A stretch of DNA of 64,000 nt from Dermanyssus gallinae (Eukaryota; Arthropoda; Arachnida; Mesostigmata; Dermanyssidae). Below the pieces are notes generated by a model that did no database searches, was not told the origin of the DNA, and saw only the letters and a program-made list of their open reading frames with translations. The position numbers and the translations under genes are program-made. This document shows, piece by piece, positions 48,392-60,122 of this stretch; the first letter of the stretch is position 1, and each line of letters begins with the position of its first letter. The DNA is taken from assembly GCA_003439945.1 (NCBI GenBank), contig QVRM01004845.1, positions 273,814 to 337,813 on the forward strand. Reading direction: 5' to 3'.

Positions 48392-51300
48392 TTTTGTGAG
48401 ATAGCACACACAGCCCCAGTGAATATAAAAGTGTTAAGGAAACAATTGCTAAACGACCGTTAAAGGACAACCAACCATCCCTAGCCTCTGATATGGGGGC
48501 CAAATGAAGGCTTTCGGCCTCGTTCAGAGAACCACTCGCCAAGATTTTACATGCTTGACTACTTCAGGCTTAGCGGTTGCATGCTTTTTCAACCGCCCCT
48601 CGCTGTCATACCGGTGTGTTCCTCTGATGACCTAGTGGGTAGCTCACATCACTCTGCAACGAAGATATCACCGGACGCTGATGATAACCAGCGCAAGAAA
48701 GGGCTTTACCTCGGTCAGAATACAGCCAAGGGGACGCCTCGTCAGGTTCTGCGTTACAGCTTAGCACCTGCAACTTATCCCTCTGTATAACACTTCCCAC
48801 GGCAGATGACAAAGTTTGAGTACATACGGCTATTGGAGATGGCAGAAGAAAACACTGACACGCCAGATATTATATTTTAATACTATCCAAATTTAAATAA
48901 AGCATATAAAATCACTAAAGAGGTGTGCCAAGTACCATGCAGTGGAATGCACAGCGCTGGACCGAAAATCGTTGCACTACTACTCTCGTCGGAAGCGTGA
49001 AGAAGATAGAGCTTCATGAAGAAACATTTTAAATGTATACTATGCTCAATTTGAGTGAAATAAACATAATTTTATTTGTATAAAATCACTAGAATATATG
49101 AATATACACATATTTATTCTTGGAGATTCTGAAAATATTCTTGTTTATTATACATTGTAAAAGGCCCGGTTTAGCTGCGTAGAGTGCCATTGGTCATTAA
49201 GTTAGATCTATGAACGGCTATGAGCTGTCGTCAAAGAGCCTTCTTCCTGAGTATAGAAAAAATACTTCCTGCTTTCTCACTAAACCTTTATACTAACCTC
49301 AAGCGTGTCATGCAATCACCGATGCTTGGTTGCCGGTTTTGCGCAAACACTAGTAAAAGCTGCTGGAATAACTCTTGGTGCTAACAACAAGAAACACTGA
49401 CAAGCAGTTGCCAACGATCAAATATTTAAAATAATTGTGTAGACTACTTATATTATTTTGTGTATTCTTAATGAGGCTGCCTGCAAAATGTGCTCAAAGG
49501 TAGCAACAGTGGGTAATCGCGCTGCAGGCAAAGAAAGAGGAAATAACGTAAAGTGCCAATATCTGTTTTCTTGGCGAATAATTAGTCAGAACAGATCCTT
49601 TGTCCTCTCAAAAAAAAGCGGCATTATTTTGGAAAATTTTAAAACCTCGAACTGTGCCAGCAGAGGCGCATATATTTATCTATCGGCGCATATCTTTTAT
49701 GTATAAATACGTTAAAATTACTGACAAAATACGGGACACCTCTTTGTACTATTGGGTATTTTGACAGATATGGCACCAGCGGTATATGTTCTCTCTAATT
49801 TTGCCTGAATCGCCTTCCATTGTATGTTCACTAGTTAAAATAACACATGTCGTTTCCATTTCATGTAACTACTGCTTAACAGGACGTATGATTAATTAAC
49901 GTTCATGCTCCTTGGGGACAGTATGCTTGCGCGTAGAAATAGCAACGGAGCTGCTGCAAAACGTGTTTTGTCAAATATAATTCTGTTGTTAGCAAATAAT
50001 GGACGCTTACGAGTATAAGAGCCTATATTTTTGTTATCAAAACCACATTTTCAGATGAAGTGTTCTCTATAATCTTTGAGCATGTGATATTTATAGATTG
50101 TTTCGACAAAGCGGTACCCCACACCCAAAACAGATTACATGCATGGAAATGGAGGCAGACGATTTTCCGGATTCGGTCACAGATGAAGTAGAAAATTCAT
50201 TAAATACAGAAAAAGACACAGGAACAGCAACAACAACAGCAACAACAACAACAGCAGATCGTGAAAGCCAGCTACCGGAAACGCGAACGGATTTTAGGCC
50301 CGCCACTTACACCAACGCTAAAATGTGCGCACGCGGGTGGAAAAGTTGTGCACTTGAGTGGAAGTAATGCGCGTGTGCCACGGTGGAAAAAGGTGTGCAC
50401 GAAGCTGAGACAGGTATGCAAGTGACTCATGGTCAAATTTTGTGGCCACACACTTTCTAGTGGTTTCGATGTGATTTGCAAATCAAAAACAAATCGTTGC
50501 CTTTTGTCTTCGTCCCTCGACGACGACGACAACAGCAGCAGCAGCAGGTGCGTTCAAGCTGGCTGGCTGTCTGAATTCGGCCAATTTCGGCTTTGCAGTT
50601 CGGTGAAGCAAATGCCGCAACGGCGCATTGACGCTCCTGCTGCTGCTGCTGTGCTTCCGTCGTAGCCTGCGACGGATCGGCTCTCGGCTCTCGGCGATTT
50701 CGACGCCTTTTTCTTGTATGCATTTCGTTTCTTTCTTCGGACGCAAAAGTTGGTGGCCGGCCGAACGGTGGCGTTCACGGGTACAAACTTTTTTTCGGTG
50801 TGAATCGAGACGACGGAAATCGGCTTACGCTGGCGAACCAACATGCTTGCCGCCTGCCCTGTCATATCGACACACCAAGCGTAGTATCTAGAGGGAATGA
50901 AGGACGAGGACGAGGAATTACTCGATGGATTTGCTGCACATCTATTTCCTACGTTCCATACATAGATGTGTCTATGCGCAGCTGCTGTGTGCTGTGTCGC
51001 TGTCTATGCCGAACCAACCACCCAAAGTTGGATATCCATCGCCAATAGTCGATGCCACTGAGGTGCCCGAGGTGTTGGCTGGCGCAACTCGTGCACGTGT
51101 TCACTATACGCGGTGATGGTGATGAAAACATATAGCGGAGAGCCGAGTGTGCAAACGACCCTGTGGAGGACGTCCTCAGTGACGGAACTGAGCGTCCTCT
51201 AGCTATTTTGTCTGGCTGGTTCAACGTCTCTCTATCCCTATTTTCATTCTCTCTCTCTCTCTCTTTCTTCACGTGCTCATCTATGTGTCATTTTTATGTC

Positions 51301-52275
51301 CTTTTATCCTGTGCCGATTCTCTACCACCACATACATTTTACTTATGGGCTCTATATTCGCAAAACTTTTTCTTTCGTAGACCTTTCTGCTGCCATCGAC
51401 AGCTGCCGGCTCGTGACTGTTGATATCGTTTCGAATTCTGATTCTTCTTTACAATTTTGCCGTATGTTTTACTTTTTTTTGTATTTGTTTTGTTTGAGAA
51501 GTAGTGGTAATTTATCTTGTTTTGGGTAGATAACTATTGCCTCTATTTCGACCTGATTCGCGATGTGCGCTTAAATTCTTCGTTCCTTTCATCTTTTCTT
51601 CTTTCCTTTTGGTCTTAGTGAAACGCCAGTTTAAACCCGTCGATTGTTTCTGTAATGTATTATGTTTTTTAAGCGTGTACAATATAGCTATTTGTGCCTA
51701 CATAATCAGTACTGTCACGTATCTGCAACTTTATGCAAACAGCATATGACTCACTTGGGTCACCGTACGTCATGAATATAAGGCGAATTTACATATTTAC
51801 GGCGCATCACGAGACTATTGCTATTTTTGAATCAGACATTTTTAAAATACAAATCGGCATGTATAGCCAGCAACTAGAAACAACTCACAATTTAACATGA
51901 TATAATTTTTTTAGATACTGCGTTGACGTGTAGACAGGTTTACACTGAGGTCTTGCTATATTTTTTCAGCAATTCGAGCTTACATTTTTGTTCTAAAATC
52001 TGCACCTCATACGAGCGAAACAGTAATATTCACAATGTAAAATGTATACTGTTTGACGTATATAGACGCGTTCAGAACTACAACAAGTAAGTGCAAATTT
52101 CAGTTACCTGACATTGAGCAATTTGACACAACGTTTGTAAATTGATCGCTCAGATAAGCGTTTCCGAGAATCGAGAAATGTACTCTTGTATGTTTTGTGG
52201 ATTCGAATTTTCACAGGGGAGTACCGACATGTCTATATAGCCCGTTTACCTATTTTGCACCTCTATCGTTAAAAT
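48347..52275. other. No gene supported
   Basis: (TA)n at about 48351-48390, then anonymous AT-rich DNA to about 50090. A GC-richer zone (50100-51200) follows with CAACAGCAA (50226-50260), GACGACGACAACAGCAGCAG (about 50520-50548) and CTGCTGCTG strings. The frame at 50098-50367 begins MEMEADDFPDSVTDEVE in part, gene-like in composition but unrecognised. Then T-rich anonymous DNA. Confidence 0.45.
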
Positions 52276-52276
52276 G

Positions 52277-52374
52277 CTGAATATGTGCAGTTCTAGTTTC
52301 AGCCCCATATTCTTCAATCATTGCATTCGGCCGTAATGTACAGATTCCAAAATAATTGCCTCATTTTTGTCTCA
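52277..52374 (+). repeat. Direct repeat, copy 1 (about 98 bp)
   Basis: Matches 53446-53544: shared blocks ATATTCTTCAATCA, GCATTCGGCCGTAA and GTACAGATTCCAAAATAATT. Both copies lie beside (TA)n arrays (52374-52391 here). It could be the terminal repeat of a decayed element spanning 52.3-53.5 kb, or a small dispersed repeat. Confidence 0.88.
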
Positions 52375-52391
52375 TATATATATATATATAT

Positions 52392-53445
52392 TTTTTTATA
52401 TGTAATAGTCTATTGAGAGCAGGATATCATATTTGGTTTAATCTACTTTGGGGCAGTCCAGCGCTACGTGTAACGGTAAGCCGTCTGCAATATATGATTC
52501 TTCTAGATTCGGCCTATGCCGCCTTCACCTTAAACGCTTGTCAACAACAGGTCAGACATCTGTTCGGGAATGTTGGGTCCTACAGCTTTACACCGAAATT
52601 AATTGCAGATTGCAGGCGCTAACACGGGCCTACATGACGGGCCAAAGCTTGCCTCCGTGTGTGCACAAGCGGCAACCAAGGCGGTTATGTGTATAAACGA
52701 TATTCGCGCTTTCTGTAATTACCTATTCGTGATCCGTGCTATCTGTAGTAACCTACAACCGTAATCACGTTTAGCGCGTAGAGTAGTTCGAGTCAGTTAT
52801 CCTAATACAGACGACGGGTAGAAATTCAGGCGAGAGTTCATGCTCTACGTCGTGATTTTTTAACTCGTCGTATACTGTAACTCTACGTTGCGTAGTAAAA
52901 AGACGTAGAGACCGTTTTCAATCGTAAGTACCGAACCAAGTGCCAAAACAACCGAGCGGTCTAGCCAGAAATGTTTATTGCCTTTATCATAATCTCACAA
53001 CTTGATAATGTTGATGATATAGCGCCTCTTCAAACGTCGAGTATGGTTTACAGAAGCTCTGAACGTTGCTTAACCGCTGTTGGCAGCAACGAAACTTGGT
53101 ACGATAATTTGTTCGCTCTGCTTGTCGCAGCATGCATGATTCTAAACATGTTTAGCACGACGTCAATGCACATGTTTCTAAAAACGAATTCTCGATGACA
53201 AGACGTAACGAAACCCACTCCTCTTTTTATCGCCTTATGCGCGTTGCCCCTCTGCGACGAATTCCATGGCAACTGTTTTATTCTAGTTAACGCCTAGGCC
53301 TCTATCATCCCTAAACTTAACAAGGCGATTTAAAGGCCTACAACCTACCAGACCAATTTAGACCATTAAATCATCCACCTTAGATTTATCTAGGACAGAT
53401 GTTCTTGTATTTTTTCTATGATTCGCGAAAATATCTTTTTATATA
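52392..53445. other. No gene seen between the direct repeats
   Basis: About 1.05 kb without RT, integrase or transposase motifs on either strand. Confidence 0.5.
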
Positions 53446-53544
53446 CTGAATGCATGCAGTTCAAGCTTCAGCCCAATATTCTTCAATCACGGCATTCGGC
53501 CGTAACGTACAGATTCCAAAATAATTGCCCTACCTTTGTCTCGT
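53446..53544 (+). repeat. Direct repeat, copy 2 (about 99 bp)
   Basis: Partner of 52277-52374, same orientation, 1169 bp downstream, followed about 25 bp later by a long (TA)n array. Confidence 0.88.
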
Positions 53545-53567
53545 ATAGGCCTGTACAACGTAACATC

Positions 53568-53712
<145 letters not shown>

Positions 53713-54249
53713 GTTAGTTATATGTACAATAGGCTCAATGTCGCTATTCTCCTTTCTAAAGTCCCCTTTTGAGTGTTCGTTCTCAATCATATTTCTATGG
53801 GATTTTCTATCCGTTGCTCTCGGAATGGCTTCCATCACTTTATATGTTGACACCTTTTTCAACAGCACAGACTTCTCCACTTCTGTTAGCTAGTCCCGGA
53901 ATCCAATTATCTTTGGAAAATTTTTAGGCGTGGTGTCATCCCTACCTAATACCCTGCTCTACCAGTGTATCTGGTTCTACCGAGCAGCCACCTATATGGC
54001 TTGTTCTCGGCTTCACGAAGTAACCTTTGTTCTTCATGCTCTCTGAATGTTTCATTTTTTTTCACGATAAACTCGCTTGGCCACCCTTTTGGCAATCGAT
54101 GCTAGCGGCCGGACTACCGGAAAGACCTAACAAATCATTTACATCGTATGCTGGCTTATTTTGCGACCCTGCATCTTTCGTAAAAGCACGCTCGTTTGCT
54201 CCTTTCTTGGAGAAATATTTGTGCACCCTAAATCAGTTTAACTAGACTG

Positions 54250-55060
54250 CGTTCGTACGTTTTGATTTTTATCTCTTGGGTGTGGGTTAAACCTCTCCCA
54301 ATCCCCCCAAAACCACCTTTGCATCAAGTCTTTTTCCCCGATCATGGCTTACCGCACACGGGTTGCTGTGGGACTTTATCTTCAATAGCATACCCACTGG
54401 TATGTGTTCACTCAACCCCGTCTTCTCTTGCCACGGAGTTCCCCTCGTGGGAATCTAACGTCGCTAAAGTGTATATCACGGACGTTCCCAGGTGGTATTC
54501 ATTGATACTAACCTCCACGCTGCTGACAATCTAACTGTCTGTGTTTTTTCCTTCCGCCTTTCCAGCTTAGCCTTGCCTTGAAATCTCCGAGTATAACCGA
54601 CAGGGTCTTCCTTAGTCAGGTGCCTAAATCTGTTATGATGCGCCCTATGATAGATTCTCTGGACTCCACGTTTGCTGGTTGTACATAGGCCGCTATTTGT
54701 TATATCGTTTTTTTAATCCTAGCACGACTAAATTATCTCCGTGCAACTTAACCCTTGTTTCTCCCAGCTCCAGTTCTATAAAAATGTATACCTTTACACT
54801 CGGTCTACCACTCTCCTCCCTGCCTATGCGTCAGTGCGTGACACCCATAAGGCTCTAATATCTTAAATGGTTTTCAAGACTACTTTCTGTATGAGATAGT
54901 AAATGCACTTCCTAGTTAGTTCACACCCAGCATCCTGTCCTGTAACTTTTAGTTGGCTCTCGTGTCTTCCCTGGAAAGTCGTACAAGCGCCACTATTCCA
55001 GCGTCAAAGGCAACAAGGCGGCTTGGACCAAACCGAGCTTAATCTAGTGGCGTCTCCGTT
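54250..55060 (-). pseudogene. LINE endonuclease (EEP-type) relic with ORF1-like knuckle upstream
   Basis: On the minus strand, about 54692 to 54557, a frame reads AAYVQPANVESRESIIGRII then LRKTLSVILGDFKARLSWKG. This corresponds to the apurinic-type LINE endonuclease core (AYxPP ... VILGGDFNAKxxxWG), with Asn of the GDFN box changed to Lys. Upstream, near 54700-54780, is ELGETRVKLHGDNLVVLGLK, the preceding strand. Downstream, near 54440-54500, is SINEYHLGTSVIYTLATLDS, a decayed SxIDVTFAS block. Still further upstream (about 54925-55025) CWNSGACTTFQGRHESQLK and a later TRKC resemble the ORF1 zinc-knuckle region (RCFRCWxxGHxxxxCxGxDRS ... C). Heavily broken. It is complementary in extent to 40665-41945 and could be the same family. 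Confidence 0.65.
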
Positions 55061-56350
55061 ATCCACTGGGCGGCTCCGCCTTTTTACTGCTTGGTTCAAG
55101 ACTACGCGCTGTTGGACTGTGTGCGCTGTGATGGCACTCCATAATGCGTACGAGGATCTCTTGCAGGACCCTGCTTATGGTTTGTGCGATGAGCTCCTTC
55201 AGTCGCGGCATAACTGTTGCGATTACTATTTCAACTGTCTCCTACTATCAAAATGGGAAATGGCAAAGTTTGTTCACCTCGTCTGCTGTTCAGGGATCCG
55301 CCGTGCAGCGAGCGCTTTATGCTCAAACGGCACACGAAGACCATTTCGAATTACTGCAGTGTAGCTACGACTCGCGAACGAGTCAGTGGGGGCGACGCTG
55401 TTGATGGGCGAGCATAGGCGTCTGGCGGAGCTGAGGGTTTATCAACCACTACGCACAGAGCCAAGTTTTTCAGAGTTTCAAACCTACGAAGCCTGTGAGG
55501 ACAGGCTCTCTGCGTCATCTTTCATAAAATCAGGAGTAGTCATAACAGCTATTGGAATTCTTTCGCAAGCGATCCATGGAGCCTATGGATATTTCGTAAA
55601 TGTTCAAAAATATAAATCAAACAGTACAGACATGCACTTTGGTGCCGTCATCGCAAATGCAAGGTTTCGTTGACAGCATAATTTGACGTACCGGGATCCC
55701 TTGTGTAACTGATCGAACTGTACCAAAAACAAAAGGGCAATCATCCATATATATAATCACCGTTATATAGTTAATAAACGAAATTAATAGAAGAATACAT
55801 AAAAACGAATAGGAATACTATTATCATGTAATACACTTCCCATGTTTGTACATATGTGTGACTTGACAACGGCTTTGTAATGTATTATATTTTTAACCCA
55901 CCTTTCAAATCGAGAAAAAGATCGCATTTACAGGGTCCTTGTGTGTCTTGTCGGGATAGAACCCAAGGCTCTTGGTGGCCAAATCACCGCCTATCTCATC
56001 CATTGATTGCCATTGATAGCATGCATTCATCTGCACATGCATATTTGCATTTGGACATGCTTACAGGCACACACATATCTGCACAATGGATTATTTTTCC
56101 TCTGCTATTTACCAGCTAAAGATGCATACAGGTAGCCACAATGCAGAAAAGACAGTGTTTTATTTGTTGAGTATCGAACTGAACTATTTCACTTCGTGCT
56201 AAGTATAATTTTAAACTTTTCCTAAGCTCTCCAGAGTGTGTATGGTTATATGGTAGGTATTTATGCTGCCACAAGGACTGTTGGTCAAAGGCTAGACATC
56301 TCAATATTCGGCTCCTTTGATGTGATCTTTTTATATATTTGTTTATTGGA
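55061..56350. other. No gene seen
   Basis: Anonymous DNA. A 95-codon frame at 55386-55673 has one hydrophobic stretch (GVVITAIGILSQAIHGAYGY) but no known domain. Confidence 0.4.
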
Positions 56351-56353
56351 CTT

Positions 56354-56358
<5 letters not shown>

Positions 56359-56406
<48 letters not shown>
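56359..56406. repeat. (TA)n array before mariner 1
   Basis: Pure TA up to the TA-flanked left terminus of the mariner. Confidence 0.95.
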
Positions 56407-56407
<1 letters not shown>

Positions 56408-57680
56408 GTAAGTCAAAAAGTTCGTCGGCTTTCTGGGACCACATTTTTGAAATTCCCGCGCTCTGCAGCAGGGCCGCCTGAGAGTGCGGCTGGGTGTTTA
56501 AATTCAGGAGCAGACCCGTGGCGGCGCGACGGTATACCGGCTCCAACTTTACCGTTTCGTTTGCGGAATTGGCAGCTGTTTGCAATGGAGGACAAAAATA
56601 CGCATTTTCGGCACATTATGTTGTTCTCCTACCGTGAAGGCATAAGTGCAGCGCAAACAACCCGGAGGATATGTGCAGTCTACGGCGAAAACGCAGTACA
56701 CAAATCCACAGTCGAAAAGCGATTCGCCCGTTTCAAAGCTGAAAACTTCAATCTCGAAGATGAACCGAGGTCAGGACGACCCAATGTTGTGGCGACGAAG
56801 TCCTAAACCTGGTTACTTCGAACCCAGGTTTGACCATAAAAGAAATTGAAGATGTAACGGGAGTCTCCCACGGAACCGTTTGGAATCGCCTCCATGATGC
56901 AGGTTTCTCGTGCAAGCGGAATATCTGGCTACCACTTGACCTCAATGATGGGCAGCTTGAAGGGCGAGTCGATACCTGTCACGCACTCCTCCGGAAGAAC
57001 TCGAATGAGCCATTTCTGAGGAGATTGATAACCGGCGATGAAAAATGTATACTCTACAGAAACGTAACACAGAAAAGAAGTTGGGTCCCCAGAGGTTCTC
57101 AGGCCGCAGCTATCCCTAAACCCGAAATTCATCAGAAGAAGGTTATGCTGTGCTGCTGGTGGGACTGTAAGGGCGTCGTGTATTTTGAGCTGCTTCCAAT
57201 GGGCCAGACGATCAACTCCGTCGTCTACTGCAGACAACTCGAATATTTGAAGGCTGCAGTAGCAACGAAGCGCCCGGAATTGTCAAACAGGTGGGGCGTC
57301 ACTTTTCAACATGATAAGGCGACACCACACAAAAGTTTGGCCACCCGACAAAAATTGGCGGAGTTTGACTGGGATGTGCTGCCGCACCCAGCTTATAGTC
57401 CCGACCTCGCACCATCTGAATATCACTTGTTCAGGTCTCTCCAGAACTCCCTTGATGGCACAACATTTAAATCTTTGGAGGCTATAAAAAATCACCTCAC
57501 TCAGTATTTCGACGAGAAGGACAAGACGTTCTAAGAGAAAGGAATCATGGATCTACCGAGGCGATGGGCGAAGGTTATCGAACAAAACGGTAAATATATC
57601 ATTGAATAAAAATACTGTTGTCTGCATAAATAAGGCTCTTTAAAATCGGGTAAAAAAGCCGACGAACTTTTTGACTTACC
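56407..57680 (+). mobile_element. Mariner element 1 (1274 bp) with perfect terminal repeats
   Basis: The left end starts GGTAAGTCAAAAAGTTCGTC; the right end (57655-57680) is its exact reverse complement over 26 bp. TA flanks each end (56405-56406 and 57681-57682). Length and structure are typical for mariner. The single gene inside is broken, so this copy could move only with enzyme supplied in trans. The intact terminal repeats show it is structurally complete. Confidence 0.96.
56585..57627 (+). pseudogene. Mariner transposase, frameshifted, with late stop
   Basis: The start MEDKNTHFRHIMLFSYREG at 56585 opens the N-terminal helix-turn-helix (SAAQTTRRIC ... STVEKRFARFK) and the DEPRSGRP linker. 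The frame shifts by one base near 56796; the other frame continues through TIKEIEDVTGVSHGTVWNRL, the second helix-turn-helix. The catalytic domain follows: ITGDEK (first Asp, codon at 57037), FQHDKATPH (second Asp, codon at 57313) and YSPDLAPSEYHLF. There the third residue of the D,D34D triad is Glu, at the correct spacing of 34. HDN is also HDK. A TAA at 57532-57534 interrupts the tail, after which EKGIMDLPRRWAKVIEQNGK runs to the natural stop at about 57627. It resembles mellifera/capitata-type mariners; the subfamily is inferred. Confidence 0.93.
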
Positions 57681-57683
57681 TAT

Positions 57684-57762
57684 TATATATATACTATATA
57701 TATATTAGGTATATATATATATATAGTATATATATTATATACTATATATAATAGGACGTCAC

Positions 57763-57839
<77 letters not shown>

Positions 57840-57845
57840 TACATA
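57684..57845. repeat. AT-rich palindromic and (TA)n spacer between mariners
   Basis: Short TA blocks broken by ACTATATA/TATAGT units form local palindromes (57684-57755), followed by (TA)n at about 57763-57845. Confidence 0.9.
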
Positions 57846-59160
57846 TGCTGTTCAAAACGTATCGCGACTGTTGTGTTTTTCAAAAATTATTCATTTATTC
57901 ATGAATATCTATTTTGTCCCCTTTAAAGTAATCCCCATGAGATATTATACACTTGTGCCAACGGTTTTTCCAATCTTCGAAGCACTTCAAAAAACCATTT
58001 TTTTAACCTTGTTTAGCTCCTCCTTCGATGCCGTCTTTATCTCGTCAAGCGTAGCGTAACGTCGTCCTTTCATGGGCCTCTTCAGTTTAGGGAACAAGAA
58101 AAAGTCACAGGGGGCCAGATCTGGGGAATACGGTGGCTGCGGCATCATTAGTGTGTTGTTTTTGGCCAAAAACTCGCGCACAAGCAACGATGTGTGAGCA
58201 GAGGCGTTATCGTGGTGCAAAAGCCAATTTTTGTTCTTCCACAAATCCGGGCGTTTCTGGCGGATTGCTTCGCGCAAATTGCGCATAACTTGCAGGTAAT
58301 ATTCCTTATTGACCGTTCTACCCTGTGGCAAGAACTCATGATGCACCACGCCCCTGCAATCGAAGAAAACTGTCAGCAAAACTTTCACATTCGACCGAAC
58401 TTGGCGCGCTTTTTTCGGTCTTGGTTCGTGCGGCAGCTTCCATTGAGATGATTGAGCTTTGGTTTCCACATCATAACCATAAACCCACGATTCGTCACCA
58501 GTTATGACCCTCTGGAGCAAATTTGGGTCGTCGCGGACAGAGTCCAACATCTCATTAGCAATGTTCATGCGATGCTGTTTTTGGTCGCAATTGAGCAATT
58601 TTGGTACGAATTTCGCGGCGACCCGTCTCATGCCCAAATCATTGATAAAAATCGAATGGCACGAGCCAATTGATATGTTTAGGTCCTCAGCAACTTCTCT
58701 AACGGTGATTCGACGATTGGCCAATACCATTTTCTCCACTTCATTAATTTTTTCGTCTGTTGTTGAAGTGCTCGGGCGTCCGGCACGCTCTTCGTCGTTC
58801 ACATCTTCTCGGCCTTCTGAGAACATTTTGTACCACCGATAAACGTTGCTTCGGTCCAAGGTAGCTTCTCCGTATGCCACAGTCAACATTCGGAATGCAT
58901 CCGCGCACTTAATTTCGTTTTTCACACAAAATTTGATACAGGTTCTTTGATCCATTTTTTTGAATAGGTAAAAATCGAAGACGATCCAAAACACGTGCAA
59001 GCAAAGCAGCTGTCAACAATTAAGTGAACATTCAAAATGGCCGAGCTTGTCGGCATAAGTGAGAGACATGAGTAACAACCTAACGTCACAAAAAAATCGA
59101 AATTCGAATATACGTAACCCGCGAAAATTTTTCCCCCCGCGATACTTTTTGAACAAACGG
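57846..59160 (-). mobile_element. Mariner element 2 (about 1315 bp)
   Basis: The ends share an inverted core: left GTTCAAAACGTATCGCG (57850-57866), and right, read inverted, GTTCAAAAAGTATCGCG (59138-59154). TA occurs outside each end (57844-57845 and 59161-59162). The outermost bases differ, so the exact termini are a best guess. It encodes a nearly full transposase on the minus strand and belongs to a different subfamily from element 1. Confidence 0.9.
57895..58955 (-). pseudogene. Mariner transposase, nearly intact, single frameshift near the C-terminus
   Basis: The best start is the Met of MDQRTCIKFCVKNEIKCADA at 58955; the 15 codons upstream do not resemble transposase. It shows two helix-turn-helix motifs (ADAFRMLTVAYGEATLDRSN, ITVREVAEDLNISIGSCHSI), an ERAGRPST linker, and VAAKFVPKLL. 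The full triad is present: VITGDESW, LLHHDNASAHT and YSPDLAPCDFFLF, with 34 residues between the second and third Asp. At the homopolymer 57998-58004 the frame slips by one base. The open frame ends at 57987, while another frame encodes the natural tail (KCFEDWKNRWHKCIISHGDY ...) to a stop at 57895-57897. One base separates it from a full-length protein, so a sequencing or assembly homopolymer error is possible. It resembles vertumnana/irritans-type mariners. Confidence 0.93.
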
Positions 59161-59166
59161 TATGTA

Positions 59167-59692
59167 CAGGTAGTTCGACAGGTTCTTAAAATAAGCTTTT
59201 TAGAATTCGAATTTTGGCACGCTTTCACCGCTATTGGAAACTGAAACTTTTCGACTTCTAGCAGTAAAAATATTATGGTGATTGGCCGTTGCAATCTCGT
59301 TTGATTGCTTTTCCCGTGCAACGTATCAGCGTGATTTTGAAAAATTAGGAAAAAAGAGTTTCGAGTGGTTATCAAGCATTTTTATTTCAAAGGTTGGAAT
59401 GCGACCCAAGTAAAATTTGAGTGCCGCAATTGCTCAGCCAAAGCCAAAAAGACGCGCGTGTTTCCGCTTTACAGCGAAATTTGGTTTTTCCAGCAATGAA
59501 GAGGTTAAGGCTGCTGTCAATGCCTATTTTCAGTTTAAAGCCGCGGAATTCTACTCAAGAGGTATAAATGCTCTGAAATCTCGGTGGGAAAAGTGTATTG
59601 AGCTTCTCGGGGAATATATCAAATAAGAAAAAATTAAAAACAAGATTTGGAAAATTCTTGGTTTTCATTTTAAGAACTTGTTGAACTACCTG
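59167..59692 (+). mobile_element. Mariner element 3, internally deleted (526 bp)
   Basis: The left end CAGGTAGTTCGACAGGTTCT and the inverted right end CAGGTAGTTCAACAAGTTCT match at 24 of 26 positions over 59167-59192 and 59667-59692. TA flanks both ends (59165-59166, 59693-59694). Only the transposase tail survives (59470-59625), so it is a deletion derivative able to behave as a MITE. It sits 4 bp from the right TA of mariner 2 and is followed by (TA)n. Confidence 0.93.
59420..59626 (+). pseudogene. Mariner transposase C-terminal fragment
   Basis: The frame reads FSSNEEVKAAVNAYFQFKAA then EFYSRGINALKSRWEKCIEL LGEYIK and stops at 59626. This is the standard mariner tail (SNEEVxxAVxAYF ... 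GIxxLxxRWxKCIxLxGDY). The preceding DNA-binding and catalytic parts are deleted. It is a third subfamily, distinct from elements 1 and 2. Confidence 0.88.
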
Positions 59693-59694
59693 TA

Positions 59695-60067
59695 TATATA
59701 TATATATGCCACAAAAAAGCGCCGGGGCGGAAAGTAAAAAGTTACTGGCTCACTTTATTGGCTGCCGTGCAGATGCGACGGATACGGAGTTGGTGCTATG
59801 CAAAATCACGTAACGCAGAGGAATTGTCAGTAACGTTACGTTCACGACCACCGCGCTGCCCCAGTGTGCAGTTCCCGTTCAGCAAGTTGCCAAAGATAGG
59901 CATCCTTCGAATTGATCGAATCGGCCCACCTGTAGTTCCAACCGCCAACTAAAACAACAACAGCAATAACGACGACAACATCAACAACAAAAATAACAGC
60001 AGCAATAAGGACGGCAACAACAACTACGCCACGTCCAGAGGAAAAATAAATTACGATTTAAAAACTA

Positions 60068-60122
<55 letters not shown>

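Noticed and set aside
54903..55364. 153-codon plus-strand frame
   Set aside because: It lies antisense to the decayed LINE ORF1/endonuclease region and has no family features.
57987..59000. Start of the mariner 2 transposase at the upstream Met (59000)
   Set aside because: The first 15 residues do not fit the family; the Met at 58955 begins the conserved N-terminus.
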